Source: an uncultured Acidobacteriota bacterium
GTDB lineage: Bacteria; Acidobacteriota; Terriglobia; Terriglobales; Acidobacteriaceae
Direction of reading: 5' to 3'
Assembly (NCBI GenBank): GCA_903873705.1
Contig: CAIQPK010000055.1
Location: forward strand, 1-51,679
Length of the DNA stretch: 51,679 nt
Shown here: piece by piece, positions 17,268 to 27,788 of the stretch
How positions within the stretch are numbered: the first letter of the stretch is position 1
Layout: every line of letters starts with the position of its first letter
The notes under the pieces: model-generated
Database searches by the model: none
What the model was told of the DNA's origin: nothing
What the model saw: only the letters and a program-made list of their open reading frames with translations
Translations under genes and position numbers: made by a program

Positions 17268-18869
17268 ATGACCCCCGAACACCACCCCAAACCCGGAGCC
17301 CCCACACCGTCCTCAACGGTGCCCCTCGCCGCCTGGCTCCTGCTCGCACTCACCGCCGCGCTGGCCCTCCTCTGGTCGCAGCAAAAACTCCTCGACCAGG
17401 ACGAGTTCCTCTCCTTCTACACCGACAGCGTCCCGACGCTCTCCGCGGTCCTCGGCGTTCAGCTCCACTCCCCCATCTCGCTCGACCCGCCAACCTACCA
17501 CCTCCTCTCCCACCTCGCCATGAACGCCTTCGGCTCCACGCCCGAAGCCCTCCGCCTTCCCTCGCTCCTCGGCTTCCTTCTCATGGAGCTAGCCCTCTAT
17601 CTCCTCGTCCGGAAACTAGCCAGCCAACGCGCCGCTCTCCTCGCCACCGCACTCCCACTCGCCACCGCCAGCTTCCGCTACGCCGTCGAAGGCCGCCCCT
17701 ACGGCCTGCTGCTCGGTCTCTACGCGTTGGCCCTCCTCTGCTGGTACACCGCCGCCCGCCACCGCGACAACACCACACCCAACTCCCGCCTCCTTCCCCT
17801 GATAGGCCTCACGCTCGCGATCATCGCCGCCATCACCAGCCACTACTTCGGCATCCTCATCCTCCTCCCCGTCTGCTGCGGAGAACTAGCCCGCACCGTC
17901 GAACGTCGCCACCTCGACAGTCCCATGCTCGCCGCCATCGCCGCAGGCTGCGCCGGCATTCTCCTCATCCTCCCGTTCAAAGCCGCGCTCGCTCCCTATC
18001 GGCAGCACTACTACATCACCACCGTCAGCCCCCGCGCCGTCTCCCAGGGCTACCGCGAACTCTTCGTCCGCTACAACGACTGGCCCCACCTCACCCAGAA
18101 CCTCATCGCCGTCCTCCTCGCCATCGCCGTCCTCGCCATCATCTTCGCGTCCCTCCGGCGCTTCCGCGCTCGCCCCGCAACCGAGCCCGCTTACCTCTGG
18201 ATCACCCTCCTCGCCTTCGCCGCGCTCCCCTTCTTCAGCTTCCTCTTCGGTCGCTTCGTCACCCACACCATGGAGGTCCGCTACGTCATTGCGACCCTCA
18301 TCCCCTTCGCCATCCTCATCGCCTTAGCGCTCGAACAGCGCCTCCACTCCCGCGCCTTCTTTATCTCCGCCCTCGGCGCCGTTCTCCTCATCGCTTTCAT
18401 TGCCACCGCCATCCAGCTCAACAGCGCCCGCCACGAACGCACCGACCTCCTCGCCACCATGACCATTCCTCCATCGGTCCGCCGCCCGCTCCTGCGCAAC
18501 CCCAACCAGCGCCTCTACACCCAAAGCCTCAACCAGTTCTTCCTCAACAGCTACTACCTCACCGACCCCGCCCTCCGCGCCCGCCTCACCCTTATCTACG
18601 ACGAACCGCGAGAAGTCGCCTGGCTCGGCCACAACACCAACGCCGTCACCGCCCTCTACCTCACCCGCTTCACGTCCCTCAACGTCGCCCCCTACTGCGG
18701 CTTCCTCTCCCAGCCCAGCGCACTCCTCCTCGACTACGAAACCGACTGGGAATGGATCGGCAACGACCTCCGCGCCCAGCACACCCCCATCACGCCGCAG
18801 TCCCCCATCCTCCGCAGCCAGACCCTGCAACTCACCTCGGCTCAACCCTGCCCCACGGGCGCCCCATGA
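17268..18869 (+). CDS. GT-C family glycosyltransferase (GT39/ArnT-like), paralogue 2
   Basis: A 533-residue polytopic membrane protein, intact, 20 nt after the broken paralogue. The first helix (AAWLLLALTAALALLW) leads into a periplasmic loop with the acidic DE pair D45-E46 (LLDQDEFLSFYTDS), the position of the catalytic Asp in ArnT/PMT enzymes. LRLPSLLGFLLMELALYLLVRKLAS, read in segments, and YAVEGRPYGLLLGL are shared with both neighbours. It is expected to transfer a sugar from a polyprenyl-phosphate donor to a surface glycan or lipid. The C-terminal 100 residues (YDEPREVAW, LLLDYETDWEW) form a soluble tail. Donor and acceptor are unknown. Confidence 0.87.
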   Translation: MTPEHHPKPGAPTPSSTVPLAAWLLLALTAALALLWSQQKLLDQDEFLSFYTDSVPTLSAVLGVQLHSPISLDPPTYHLLSHLAMNAFGSTPEALRLPSLLGFLLMELALYLLVRKLASQRAALLATALPLATASFRYAVEGRPYGLLLGLYALALLCWYTAARHRDNTTPNSRLLPLIGLTLAIIAAITSHYFGILILLPVCCGELARTVERRHLDSPMLAAIAAGCAGILLILPFKAALAPYRQHYYITTVSPRAVSQGYRELFVRYNDWPHLTQNLIAVLLAIAVLAIIFASLRRFRARPATEPAYLWITLLAFAALPFFSFLFGRFVTHTMEVRYVIATLIPFAILIALALEQRLHSRAFFISALGAVLLIAFIATAIQLNSARHERTDLLATMTIPPSVRRPLLRNPNQRLYTQSLNQFFLNSYYLTDPALRARLTLIYDEPREVAWLGHNTNAVTALYLTRFTSLNVAPYCGFLSQPSALLLDYETDWEWIGNDLRAQHTPITPQSPILRSQTLQLTSAQPCPTGAP

Positions 18870-18886
18870 GCCACGCATCCCTGCGC

Positions 18887-18892
18887 TATCCT
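18887..18892 (+). promoter_or_regulatory. -10-like hexamer TATCCT
   Basis: TATCCT lies 19 nt before the ATG at 18912, inside the 42-bp gap after paralogue 2. The intervening AAAGAGA could serve as a ribosome site. Confidence 0.35.
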
Positions 18893-18911
18893 CGGTTGAA
18901 AGAGATAGCCC

Positions 18912-20546
18912 ATGCCTGACCGCGACCGCCAACCGCACTCCTCACCCAACACCCTCCTCGCTGCCGCGTTCCTGCTCCTCACCGCCGCCATCGCTCTCAT
19001 CTGGTCGCATAACAAACTCATGTGGGTAGACGAGCTCTCCGTCCTCCAGACCGCCAGCTCCCCCACCCTCGCCCAACTCATCCACATCCAGCGCTTCTTC
19101 CCCACCGCGCTCGACCCCCTCGTCTACCAGGCCCTCGCCCACGTCAGCACGCTTATTTTCGGCGTCTCCGCCTTCGCCATCCGGCTGCCATCCCTGCTCG
19201 GCTTCCTCGCCATGCAGCTCTGCCTCTATCTCTTCGTTCGCAGAATCGCCGGCTCCCGCGCCGCCCTCGTCGCGCTCATCCTCCCCGCCCTCTCCGGCAC
19301 CCTCTACTACGCCGCCGAAGCCCGCCCCTACGGCGCCCTCCTCGGCATCTTCGGCCTGGTCCTCATCGCCTACCAATCCGCCACCCGCCCCGAAATGATG
19401 AGTTCGTCATTCCGCAGCGCAGCGGAGGAATCTGCTTCTCTTCCCCTAGCCACGAAAACCAGTCCCCCCACAAGCCGAACAACAGCCCTCATTGCTCTAG
19501 CCCTCGGCCTGGCCCTCGCACCCAACACCCACTACTTCGCCATCCTCATATTCATCCCCATCGCTCTAGCCGAACTCACCCGCGCTGTCCAGCGCCGCAA
19601 GCTCGACTGGCCCCTCATCGCCGCGATCGCCACCGGCTTCATAGCCCTCGCCGGCATCCTCCCCTTCCAACCCGCCGTCGCCCGCTTCCGCCTCCACTAC
19701 TACAACGACGCCCCCACCCGCCCCAGCATCATCTCCTCCAGCTACCGCTACCTGCTCATCAACTATCCCCTCGACGGCTGGGCCCGCCGCCTGCTCCTGC
19801 TCCTGCTCTCAGCCACCATCCTTCTGGCCGTGTGCGCCTGCATCCGCCGCTCCCGCCGCAATCCAGACACCTTCCCCACCCAAGAGCTCGTCCTGATCCT
19901 CTCGCTCACACTCCTTCCCGCCTTCGGCTACATCCTCGCCGTCTTCGTCACCCACGGCATGGAGGTCCGCTACGTCCTCGGCGCCATCATCGGCATAGCA
20001 GCCCTGCTCGCCATCGCCATCGCTCCCAGCCTGCATCAGCCGCGATCCGCCATCATCACGCTCGCCACCATCACCCTCGCTCTCCTCATCATCGCCACCG
20101 CCCGCATCCGCGCCGAGCAGCGCACCTCCGCCGCCATCCGCGCCAGCCTCGTCGTCCCCGCCACTCTCAAGCAGCAACTCCTCACCAGCCCCGACCCCAA
20201 CCTCTACTTCAACGAGAACGGCACCTTCCTCGTCGCCGCCTGGTACGAACCCGACCCCGAGGTCCGCAGCCACTTCGCCCTCTTCTACTCTTTCGACGAA
20301 GAAATCCGTTATCGCCGCCGCGACACCTCATCCCTCGGCTCCGAGCACATGACCCACTTCACCGGCTTCCCCATCCTCACCTACGACCAGCTCCGCGCCC
20401 TCCCCGGCCCCCACACCATCGTCCAGTTCACCGACCCCTGGGACTGGACCACCGACGCCCTGCCCCACGACACCACTTCCCTCACCCCGCTCGGCCCCGC
20501 TCTCGGCGGCAACATCGTCTCCGCGACCTTCTCTTCCAAAAAGTAA
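18912..20546 (+). CDS. GT-C family glycosyltransferase (GT39/ArnT-like), paralogue 3
   Basis: A 544-residue polytopic membrane glycosyltransferase, third of the tandem set. The DE motif is D40-E41 (WVDELSVLQTASS); LDPLVYQALAHVSTLIFG, AIRLPSLLGFLAMQ and YYAAEARPYGALLG align with the neighbours. Between YQSA and NTHYF it carries about 26 more residues than paralogue 1 (PEMMSSSFRSAAEESASLP and following). That insert is encoded by a copy of an intergenic palindromic repeat (19406-19440) read in frame. It falls in a cytoplasmic or periplasmic loop, so function may survive. A hairpin terminator follows the stop codon directly. Confidence 0.87.
   Translation: MPDRDRQPHSSPNTLLAAAFLLLTAAIALIWSHNKLMWVDELSVLQTASSPTLAQLIHIQRFFPTALDPLVYQALAHVSTLIFGVSAFAIRLPSLLGFLAMQLCLYLFVRRIAGSRAALVALILPALSGTLYYAAEARPYGALLGIFGLVLIAYQSATRPEMMSSSFRSAAEESASLPLATKTSPPTSRTTALIALALGLALAPNTHYFAILIFIPIALAELTRAVQRRKLDWPLIAAIATGFIALAGILPFQPAVARFRLHYYNDAPTRPSIISSSYRYLLINYPLDGWARRLLLLLLSATILLAVCACIRRSRRNPDTFPTQELVLILSLTLLPAFGYILAVFVTHGMEVRYVLGAIIGIAALLAIAIAPSLHQPRSAIITLATITLALLIIATARIRAEQRTSAAIRASLVVPATLKQQLLTSPDPNLYFNENGTFLVAAWYEPDPEVRSHFALFYSFDEEIRYRRRDTSSLGSEHMTHFTGFPILTYDQLRALPGPHTIVQFTDPWDWTTDALPHDTTSLTPLGPALGGNIVSATFSSKK
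19406..19440 (+). repeat. CCGCAGCG-type palindromic repeat inside a CDS
   Basis: GTCATTCCGCAGCG, CAGCGGAGGAAT, CTGCTTCTC. The same core (GTCATTCCGCAGCG-A-AGCGGAGGAATCTGCT) is intergenic at 32725-32757. Here it is in frame within glycosyltransferase paralogue 3. Confidence 0.85.
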
Positions 20547-20582
20547 AAGGGCCGGAGAGTTGCACCTGGCTCTCCAGCCCTT
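20547..20582 (+). terminator. Hairpin terminator after the glycosyltransferase cluster
   Basis: A 13-position stem (AAGGGCCGGAGAG at 20547-20559 with CTCTCCAGCCCTT at 20570-20582) has one mismatch and a 10-nt loop. It starts at the base after the stop codon. No U-tract follows, so efficiency is uncertain. Confidence 0.6.
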
Positions 20583-20587
20583 CACTG

Positions 20588-20632
20588 CAACACGACGCGC
20601 ATCGTGTTGCCACTCGGCGTTTCGCCGAATCT
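20588..20632 (-). terminator. Double hairpin after the PEP-CTERM gene
   Basis: CAACACGA/TCGTGTTG (loop CGCGCA, 20588-20609) and TCGGCG/CGCCGA (loop TTT, 20614-20628) lie between the convergent glycosyltransferase and PEP-CTERM genes. They fit termination of the minus-strand gene, whose stop codon is at 20633. Confidence 0.5.
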
Positions 20633-21301
20633 TTATGAAGCCTTGATCGCATCCAGCTTTTTCCGCTGCATCAATCCCGCGCAAGCCAGCAGCCCCGTCC
20701 CCATCAAAGCAATGCTCGAAGGCTCAGGAACCGGTGGCGGCGCGCCGCTGGTAATCAGCTTTCCATCGGCGCCAATGTTTCCCGTCTTGCCGACGCCTGC
20801 CGCCACATCAAGACCCTTAACATCCACACCAAAGAAAAACGACCCATTAGACACAAAACTTGTCTCGGTAAGACCCGCCGCCTTCAGGTCAAAGCTGAAC
20901 GTCTGGACGGAGCCGTCGTTACCGATCTTGTCTTCAAACGCGTAGCTGAAGTTCGAGCCAAGGCCCGCATCCTTGTAGCTTCCTGCGCCGCTGAACGTGA
21001 AGAGCGCGTTGCTGATGTTGGCGGCCGTCACCGTCCCGCTTACGTCGCTCAAGTCAAAGGCAAGCGCGTGATGATTGTCGTCCGGCGCTTTGCGAAACGA
21101 GTAATCCGAAGTCAGGGTCACGGTCACCAGGACGTCGTCCTTGCCATTCTGCTTCAGGTCTACGGTGCCTGCCGGCAGTACCAGGCAGCCGCTTGAACAG
21201 GCGCTGGTGTCGAGGGAATAAACCGTGTCTGCATGCGCGACCGATGCTACTCCAAGAAGGGAAATTGCCAACAAACTAAATACCGAGTTCCTTACGTACA
21301 T
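20633..21301 (-). CDS. PEP-CTERM sorting-signal protein
   Basis: A 222-residue exported protein. A signal peptide (SLLAISLLGVASVAHA) precedes a beta-rich body. The C-terminus is the PEP-CTERM tripartite signal: VPEPSSIALMGTGLLACAGL followed by basic QRKK, recognised by an exosortase (EpsH/XrtA-type) that cleaves and anchors or releases the protein at the envelope during exopolysaccharide export. The exosortase itself is not in this window. GAGGAACG lies 3 nt before the ATG. The extra 10 residues after RKK are slightly longer than usual. Function of the body is unknown. Confidence 0.9.
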   Translation of the reverse strand: MYVRNSVFSLLAISLLGVASVAHADTVYSLDTSACSSGCLVLPAGTVDLKQNGKDDVLVTVTLTSDYSFRKAPDDNHHALAFDLSDVSGTVTAANISNALFTFSGAGSYKDAGLGSNFSYAFEDKIGNDGSVQTFSFDLKAAGLTETSFVSNGSFFFGVDVKGLDVAAGVGKTGNIGADGKLITSGAPPPVPEPSSIALMGTGLLACAGLMQRKKLDAIKAS

Positions 21302-21483
21302 GATCGTTCCTCATTGAGTTCTTGAGGCAACTCTAAGTCGCCCCATGAAGCCCAACAATCACAACTCCGTAATGAATACGCGGGTTATTGGTTCGACCCG
21401 AAGGGTCATACCCAAACTACAACTTAGGAAATCCTCCATCGTAACTATCCCAACAGTTACTAATGTCCCATCGACACCAAGGT

Positions 21484-21531
21484 ATTAAAAAGCTATAGCC
21501 GCCGACTGCAATCACCCTGCAATCGACGGCT
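21484..21531 (-). terminator. Rho-independent terminator of clpB
   Basis: On the minus strand, an imperfect 14-bp stem (AGCCGTCGATTGCA pairing with TGCAGTCGGCGGCT, two G-U pairs) is followed by TATAGCTTTTTAAT, which contains a U-tract. It lies 16 nt after the clpB stop. Confidence 0.8.
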
Positions 21532-21547
21532 GCCATCTCACAACAAC

Positions 21548-24193
<2,646 letters not shown>

Positions 24194-24251
24194 CTCGTCA
24201 CTCCTTACCCAAACTCACACTGCTTTTGATTCCCGACTAACATCTTCGTTC

Positions 24252-24257
24252 TAGAAT
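24252..24257 (+). promoter_or_regulatory. -10-like hexamer TAGAAT, leaderless spacing
   Basis: TAGAAT ends exactly 6 nt before the ATG at 24264, the usual distance from a -10 box to a transcription start. No Shine-Dalgarno is present. The same spacing occurs at 29113. Confidence 0.5.
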
Positions 24258-24263
24258 TCCCGC

Positions 24264-24761
24264 ATGCTCCGCGCCCTCTTCATTCCCGCATTCGTGCTCG
24301 CCGCCCTGGCCGGAGCACCCGCTCCCAGCCCCTTCGCCCCACCCGAAATCTACAACGGCACATGGACCGTCAGGGCCCAGCACTCCTTCTCCGGCAACCC
24401 CGGCCCGGACACCCTCACCAACCACTGCCACGTCGGCGAAGCCTTCTACACCTGCGAGCAGATCGTCAACGGCAAACCCGCCGCGCTGCTCATCTTCACG
24501 CTCTCCAGCGAGCCCGGCAAGTTCGACGTCGACAGCATCATGCCCAACGGCCACGCCTCCTCCGACACCGACCTGCTCATCTCCGGCCCGCACAACGAGC
24601 ACTGGACCTTCGTCACCAACTCCGCTCCTAAAACCCCCAGCTTCCGCGTAGAAAACACCTTCTCCGGACCCAATGCCATCCACTTCGAAATGTTCTCCAC
24701 TACCGACGCCGGCAAAACCTGGACCAAGGTCAACGAAGGCGACGACACCCGCAATCCTTAG
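24264..24761 (+). CDS. Small secreted hypothetical protein
   Basis: A 165-residue exported protein. A signal peptide (ALFIPAFVLAALAGAPAP) precedes a beta-rich domain beginning IYNGTWTVRAQHSF and ending FEMFSTTDAGKTWTKVNEGD. The order 'G.W.v......G.....D.l.n.C......f..CeQ.vnG' resembles DUF1579-type or lipocalin-like small proteins, but no firm family was recognised. Two Cys (HCHVG and TCEQ) may pair. Transcription probably starts at or near the ATG. The clpB promoter lies in the same 70-bp divergent spacer. Confidence 0.75.
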   Translation: MLRALFIPAFVLAALAGAPAPSPFAPPEIYNGTWTVRAQHSFSGNPGPDTLTNHCHVGEAFYTCEQIVNGKPAALLIFTLSSEPGKFDVDSIMPNGHASSDTDLLISGPHNEHWTFVTNSAPKTPSFRVENTFSGPNAIHFEMFSTTDAGKTWTKVNEGDDTRNP

Positions 24762-24832
24762 CCCCCACAACCAGTCTCACCACTCCTCCCCTGCATCGCC
24801 GTGACGGCAGACACGACCCAGCAAGACAACAA

Positions 24833-24861
24833 GGGGCGAAACGGAATCTCCGCCTCGCCCC
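24833..24861. terminator. GC-rich hairpin in a convergent gap
   Basis: GGGGCGA (24833-24839) pairs with TCGCCCC (24855-24861), with inner CGG/CCG pairing. It lies between the convergent small secreted-protein gene and hsp20. No clear U-tract was seen. Confidence 0.4.
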
Positions 24862-24905
24862 CGTTCGGCACTTGCCCGTTCTCCCGGCCTCGAACGCCCG
24901 GGTGG

Positions 24906-24939
24906 CCCATTCATCGCGCGCCTTTCCGCGATGAGTGGG
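24906..24939. repeat. Palindromic repeat / terminator-like hairpin after hsp20
   Basis: CCCATTCATCGCG (24906-24918) pairs with CGCGATGAGTGGG (24927-24939) with one mismatch and a CGCCTTTC loop. It lies 12 nt after the hsp20 stop on the minus strand. A related half-motif (GGGTGCCCCATTCATG) occurs at about 42168-42184, so it is probably a dispersed element also serving as a terminator. Confidence 0.6.
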
Positions 24940-24951
24940 GAACTCGACCGC

Positions 24952-25452
24952 TTACGCCGCCTTGGCTTCCGCCTCAACCTGCTTCACCACCGCAGCCGCA
25001 GCCTTCACCTCAATCTGCTTCGGCTTGGCCTCGGCCTTCTTCGCCAGCGAGATGCTCAGCACCCCATCAGCCGCCTGCGCCTCCACGTTCTCCACGTCCA
25101 CCGTCCCCGGCAGCGTAAAGCTCCGCGCAAAGCTCCCGTACCGGCGCTCAATGCGGTAGAAGTTCTCTTCCTTCTCTTCAGCCTCGAACTTGCGCTCACC
25201 CTTCACGGTCAGCGTGCGGCCTTCGACCCGGATGTCCAGGTCTTCCTTGCGGATCCCCGGGACTTCGAGTTTCAACACCAGTTTCTGTGCGTCCTCATAC
25301 ACGTCCACGGCCGGGACGAAGTTTCCCGCCGCCAACGACTCCCCCGCCTGGTTGGGCTGGTGAAAGTCACTGAAAATCGAGTTCAAGCGGTTCTGCAACA
25401 CCGCAAAATCGTTAACGCCACTACGAAAGGGAGTAAAGCGAGTCATCGTCAT
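24952..25452 (-). CDS. Hsp20/alpha-crystallin family small heat-shock protein
   Basis: A 166-residue ATP-independent holdase. The N-terminal arm (FTPFRSGVNDFAVLQNRLNSIF) leads to the alpha-crystallin domain: PAVDVYEDAQKLVLKLEVPG, RKEDLDIRVEGRTLTVKGER, YGSFARSFTLPGTVD, and the conserved A.GVL.I motif (ADGVLSISLAKK). An Ala/Lys-rich tail (KPKQIEVKAAAAVV) ends it. The start is decided by AAGGAG (25462-25467), which is 9 nt from the ATG at 25452 but touches the ATG at 25461. A 9-8-9 inverted repeat lies in its leader and may control it. Confidence 0.93.
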   Translation of the reverse strand: MTMTRFTPFRSGVNDFAVLQNRLNSIFSDFHQPNQAGESLAAGNFVPAVDVYEDAQKLVLKLEVPGIRKEDLDIRVEGRTLTVKGERKFEAEEKEENFYRIERRYGSFARSFTLPGTVDVENVEAQAADGVLSISLAKKAEAKPKQIEVKAAAAVVKQVEAEAKAA

Positions 25453-25489
25453 CGTTTCCATCTCCTTGATTCCATTAGCTCTAAGAAGT

Positions 25490-25515
25490 GTGAACCGGAG
25501 TCCACGCCGGTTCAC
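25490..25515 (-). promoter_or_regulatory. 9-8-9 inverted repeat upstream of hsp20
   Basis: GTGAACCGG (25490-25498) and CCGGTTCAC (25507-25515) are perfect inverted arms with an 8-nt spacer, 37 nt before the hsp20 ATG. The geometry is like the CIRCE operator (9-9-9), but the sequence is different and it is not an HspR HAIR site. It could be a repressor operator or a leader hairpin. Confidence 0.5.
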
Positions 25516-25579
25516 GTATATCTTAGACACAATCATATAGAAATAGTTGCAGAAAAAATGATGAAAAGTGACTCATATT

Positions 25580-26671
25580 CTAGGTTGCACTCCGCGGCGA
25601 CCCGTCGCCTTCGTCGTCAGCCCCCACTCCACCCACCGTCATCCCCTCCAGCTGTTCCCGAAACCCCGCCATCTCCCCGCTCAACAGAGCCGCTTTCACC
25701 GCCTCCAGCGTGACGTAACGCACCGCCGCAATCGCCCGTAAATGTAACAAATCATTGGAATCCGCCTCCGCAATCAGCGCTCCGCCGATCGGCAGATCTT
25801 CCGCAATCATCTCCGCCTGCCCCACCGACGCCGCATAGGCCATGTACAGCCCAGCGTGCTCATCCATCGCCTCATCCCGCTCTCCAACCGACACCTTCCG
25901 ATCAATCAGCTCATTATTCAGTCGGACCAGGTACGCTCTCGCAGGTTCAGCTTCGGCATCGATCTCCAGCTCACTCCGCAGAAACGCCTCGCTCTCCTTC
26001 GTGTTTGCCGGAGCGAGAGCCGTTTTCAGAATCTCGGAGTGCGCAGCCGCTGCCGTACGCAGACTGGGCAACACGTAATCGCGCAGCACAGTCCACGACA
26101 GCACCCGCACACTCTCCATCTGCAGCAGCACTCTTCCGGTCTGCTCCTGGCTCCATGAGCCCGGCGGCGACGCCATCAGGTCACGCAGCGCCAGCGGCAA
26201 CTCCTCCCACACACCCTCCTCCCGCAGTCGCCGGATCAGCCACGCCCTCGCATCGCCCTCTGGCCTGGCATCGGCTGGCGAAGCCGCCCAGTGCGCTTCG
26301 AACGCCGCCCGATTCACCAGCGCCGCCACCATCGTCCGCTGCCGGATCAGCTTATCCCGCAGGCTGGGCGAAGGCGCGCTGTTGAGGTTCAACATCAGCA
26401 TGTTGCCGCGTCGCTTCAAGGACCGCCGCACAGTAAATGCCAGCGCATACATCACCACAATCCAAAGAACGCCCCACCATCCTCCGGCGAACCGGTACTC
26501 AAAGTAGAGGAAAGGCCCGGCAAACGCCGCCAGCACCAGCCCTGCCAGCAGCATCGAGAGGAAAACCAGCAGCACCCGCTTCCGCGACTCGGCATGGCTA
26601 CCGATCCGCGGCAGGTCAAACGCCAACTGCCGCCACCACTGCCCGATAAGGTTGTTCCTGTCCGCTGCCAT
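25580..26671 (-). CDS. Membrane protein with DUF4272-like cytoplasmic domain
   Basis: A 363-residue protein with two N-terminal transmembrane helices (about 34-58, LLVFLSMLLAGLVLAAFAGPF, and about 65-80, WGVLWIVVMYALAF), then basic RRSLKRRG and a long helical cytoplasmic domain. Segments such as LIRQRTMVAALVNRAAFE and GRVLLQMESVRVLSWTVLRDY recall the DUF4272 pattern (an L.WaL core after W..E), but this is a weak resemblance. The start ATG has no strong ribosome site. It is upstream of hsp20 on the same strand with 127 bp between, and divergent from the catalase-like gene. Function is unknown. Confidence 0.72.
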   Translation of the reverse strand: MAADRNNLIGQWWRQLAFDLPRIGSHAESRKRVLLVFLSMLLAGLVLAAFAGPFLYFEYRFAGGWWGVLWIVVMYALAFTVRRSLKRRGNMLMLNLNSAPSPSLRDKLIRQRTMVAALVNRAAFEAHWAASPADARPEGDARAWLIRRLREEGVWEELPLALRDLMASPPGSWSQEQTGRVLLQMESVRVLSWTVLRDYVLPSLRTAAAAHSEILKTALAPANTKESEAFLRSELEIDAEAEPARAYLVRLNNELIDRKVSVGERDEAMDEHAGLYMAYAASVGQAEMIAEDLPIGGALIAEADSNDLLHLRAIAAVRYVTLEAVKAALLSGEMAGFREQLEGMTVGGVGADDEGDGSPRSAT

Positions 26672-26929
26672 CGTTGGCAGATTCTATCCAATCGCCTGAC
26701 CCGCATCTCATCTGTAACGAAACAAACGACCGCGTTTGCCGATAAGTAAGAGCGGCTGCCGCCTCCGTCAATATTCCGAGAATCCCCAACCCGAACCGAT
26801 AACGTCCACAGCCCACCCTGCATCCAATCACCAGTAGCCGTAACCGCCCCACGTAACGCCGCCGCCAGACCGCACCGCGTTTCACCTCCCCGCACCAACA
26901 GCCACAAAGAATCAAGGAAACACCGCAAC

Positions 26930-27496
26930 ATGACCAACTTCAGCTCCCTCCCCTCTGAGGTACGGCGTCCTCTCCAGGCCCGCTTGTCCATCGACCGTAA
27001 TCTCCCCACCGAACTCGCTCACGGCATCTTCGCCAAACCCGGCACCCACGAGGCCGTCGTCCGCGTCGCCGCGCTGCCCTACCCTGGCATGACCATCCGC
27101 TTCACCTCGGCCCCGGCAGAAAAGATTGACCTCTACGCTCCCCACCAGCACCACCCCATGGACCAGGAGTACACCTCGCGCCTCCCCGTCCGCTTCGGTA
27201 ACGGCATCGCCAAGTTCGCTCTCGTGCCTTCCAGCCCCGCCCTCCTCGCCGTCAAGAGCCACCCCTTCAGCGCCGGCGACTCCAGCGCCCTCCGCGAAGC
27301 CGTCCGCGCCTTCTTCGAGTACAACCCCGCCGAGTTCGACCTCCGCATCCAGCTCTACTCAGACGCTGACGCAGACCCCAGGACCGCAGCCTGGCTACAG
27401 GACGAGCCCCCCTACCAGACCATCGGCCGCCTCATCATCCCGGCCATCGCCTGCAACCCCGCCATCACCGGCCTCCACACCTACGCCGCCGCTTAG
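26930..27496 (+). CDS. Catalase-like mini-protein
   Basis: A 188-residue protein that resembles part of the catalase beta-barrel. AHGIFAKPGTHEAVVRVA parallels the catalase 'aHG..fakPGTY...vRfs' segment, and RTAAWLQDEPPYQTIGRLIIPA parallels the 'ws....pf..vgrl.i' end of short SrpA-type catalase-like proteins. It is far shorter than SrpA (about 340), and no candidate proximal heme Tyr in an R..S/Y motif was found, so heme binding is doubtful. It could be a lipid- or lyase-type relative. AAGGAA lies 12 nt before the ATG. It is probably a single gene. Confidence 0.6.
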   Translation: MTNFSSLPSEVRRPLQARLSIDRNLPTELAHGIFAKPGTHEAVVRVAALPYPGMTIRFTSAPAEKIDLYAPHQHHPMDQEYTSRLPVRFGNGIAKFALVPSSPALLAVKSHPFSAGDSSALREAVRAFFEYNPAEFDLRIQLYSDADADPRTAAWLQDEPPYQTIGRLIIPAIACNPAITGLHTYAAA

Positions 27497-27523
27497 CCCA
27501 GTACCCGCAATCCCACTAAACCC

Positions 27524-27562
27524 GTCATCCTGAGCGAAGCGCAGCGGAGTCGAAGGACCTGC
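27524..27562 (+). repeat. CCTGAGCG-type palindromic repeat, copy 1
   Basis: GTCATCCTGAGCGAAGCGCA, then GCGGAGTCGAAGGACCTGC. A shorter copy (GTCATCCTGAGC...AGCGAAGGACCGGC) is at 42103-42132. It lies 28 nt after the catalase-like gene. Confidence 0.75.
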
Positions 27563-27788
27563 ACAACGGCCTGCGCCCTGCAATCACGTCGAACCCTTTC
27601 AACCACCGCGTCGCATTGGCTTTTGCTGGTTCCTGCGTAGCGACTCGCTTGCTACCTCTTGCTCTTCCAACTTCCGCAACACTCCGCTGCAAAATCCTCA
27701 GCACTGCACCACCGGTTTTATTCACTATTCACTCCCCCTCCAGCTATCATTGCTCCCAACTACGAACTAAACCGGATACAGGAGCCAC

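Noticed and set aside
16187-18919. 910-codon plus-strand frame across glycosyltransferase paralogues 1 and 2
   Set aside because: Ser/Pro/Arg low-complexity translation of GC-rich DNA in an alternative frame; the true frames carry membrane helices and family motifs.
19022-20638. 538-codon frame overlapping glycosyltransferase paralogue 3
   Set aside because: Arg/Pro/His-rich shadow without membrane segments or motifs.
25490-25515. CIRCE (HrcA) operator
   Set aside because: The arm sequence GTGAACCGG does not match TTAGCACTC, and the spacer is 8, not 9.
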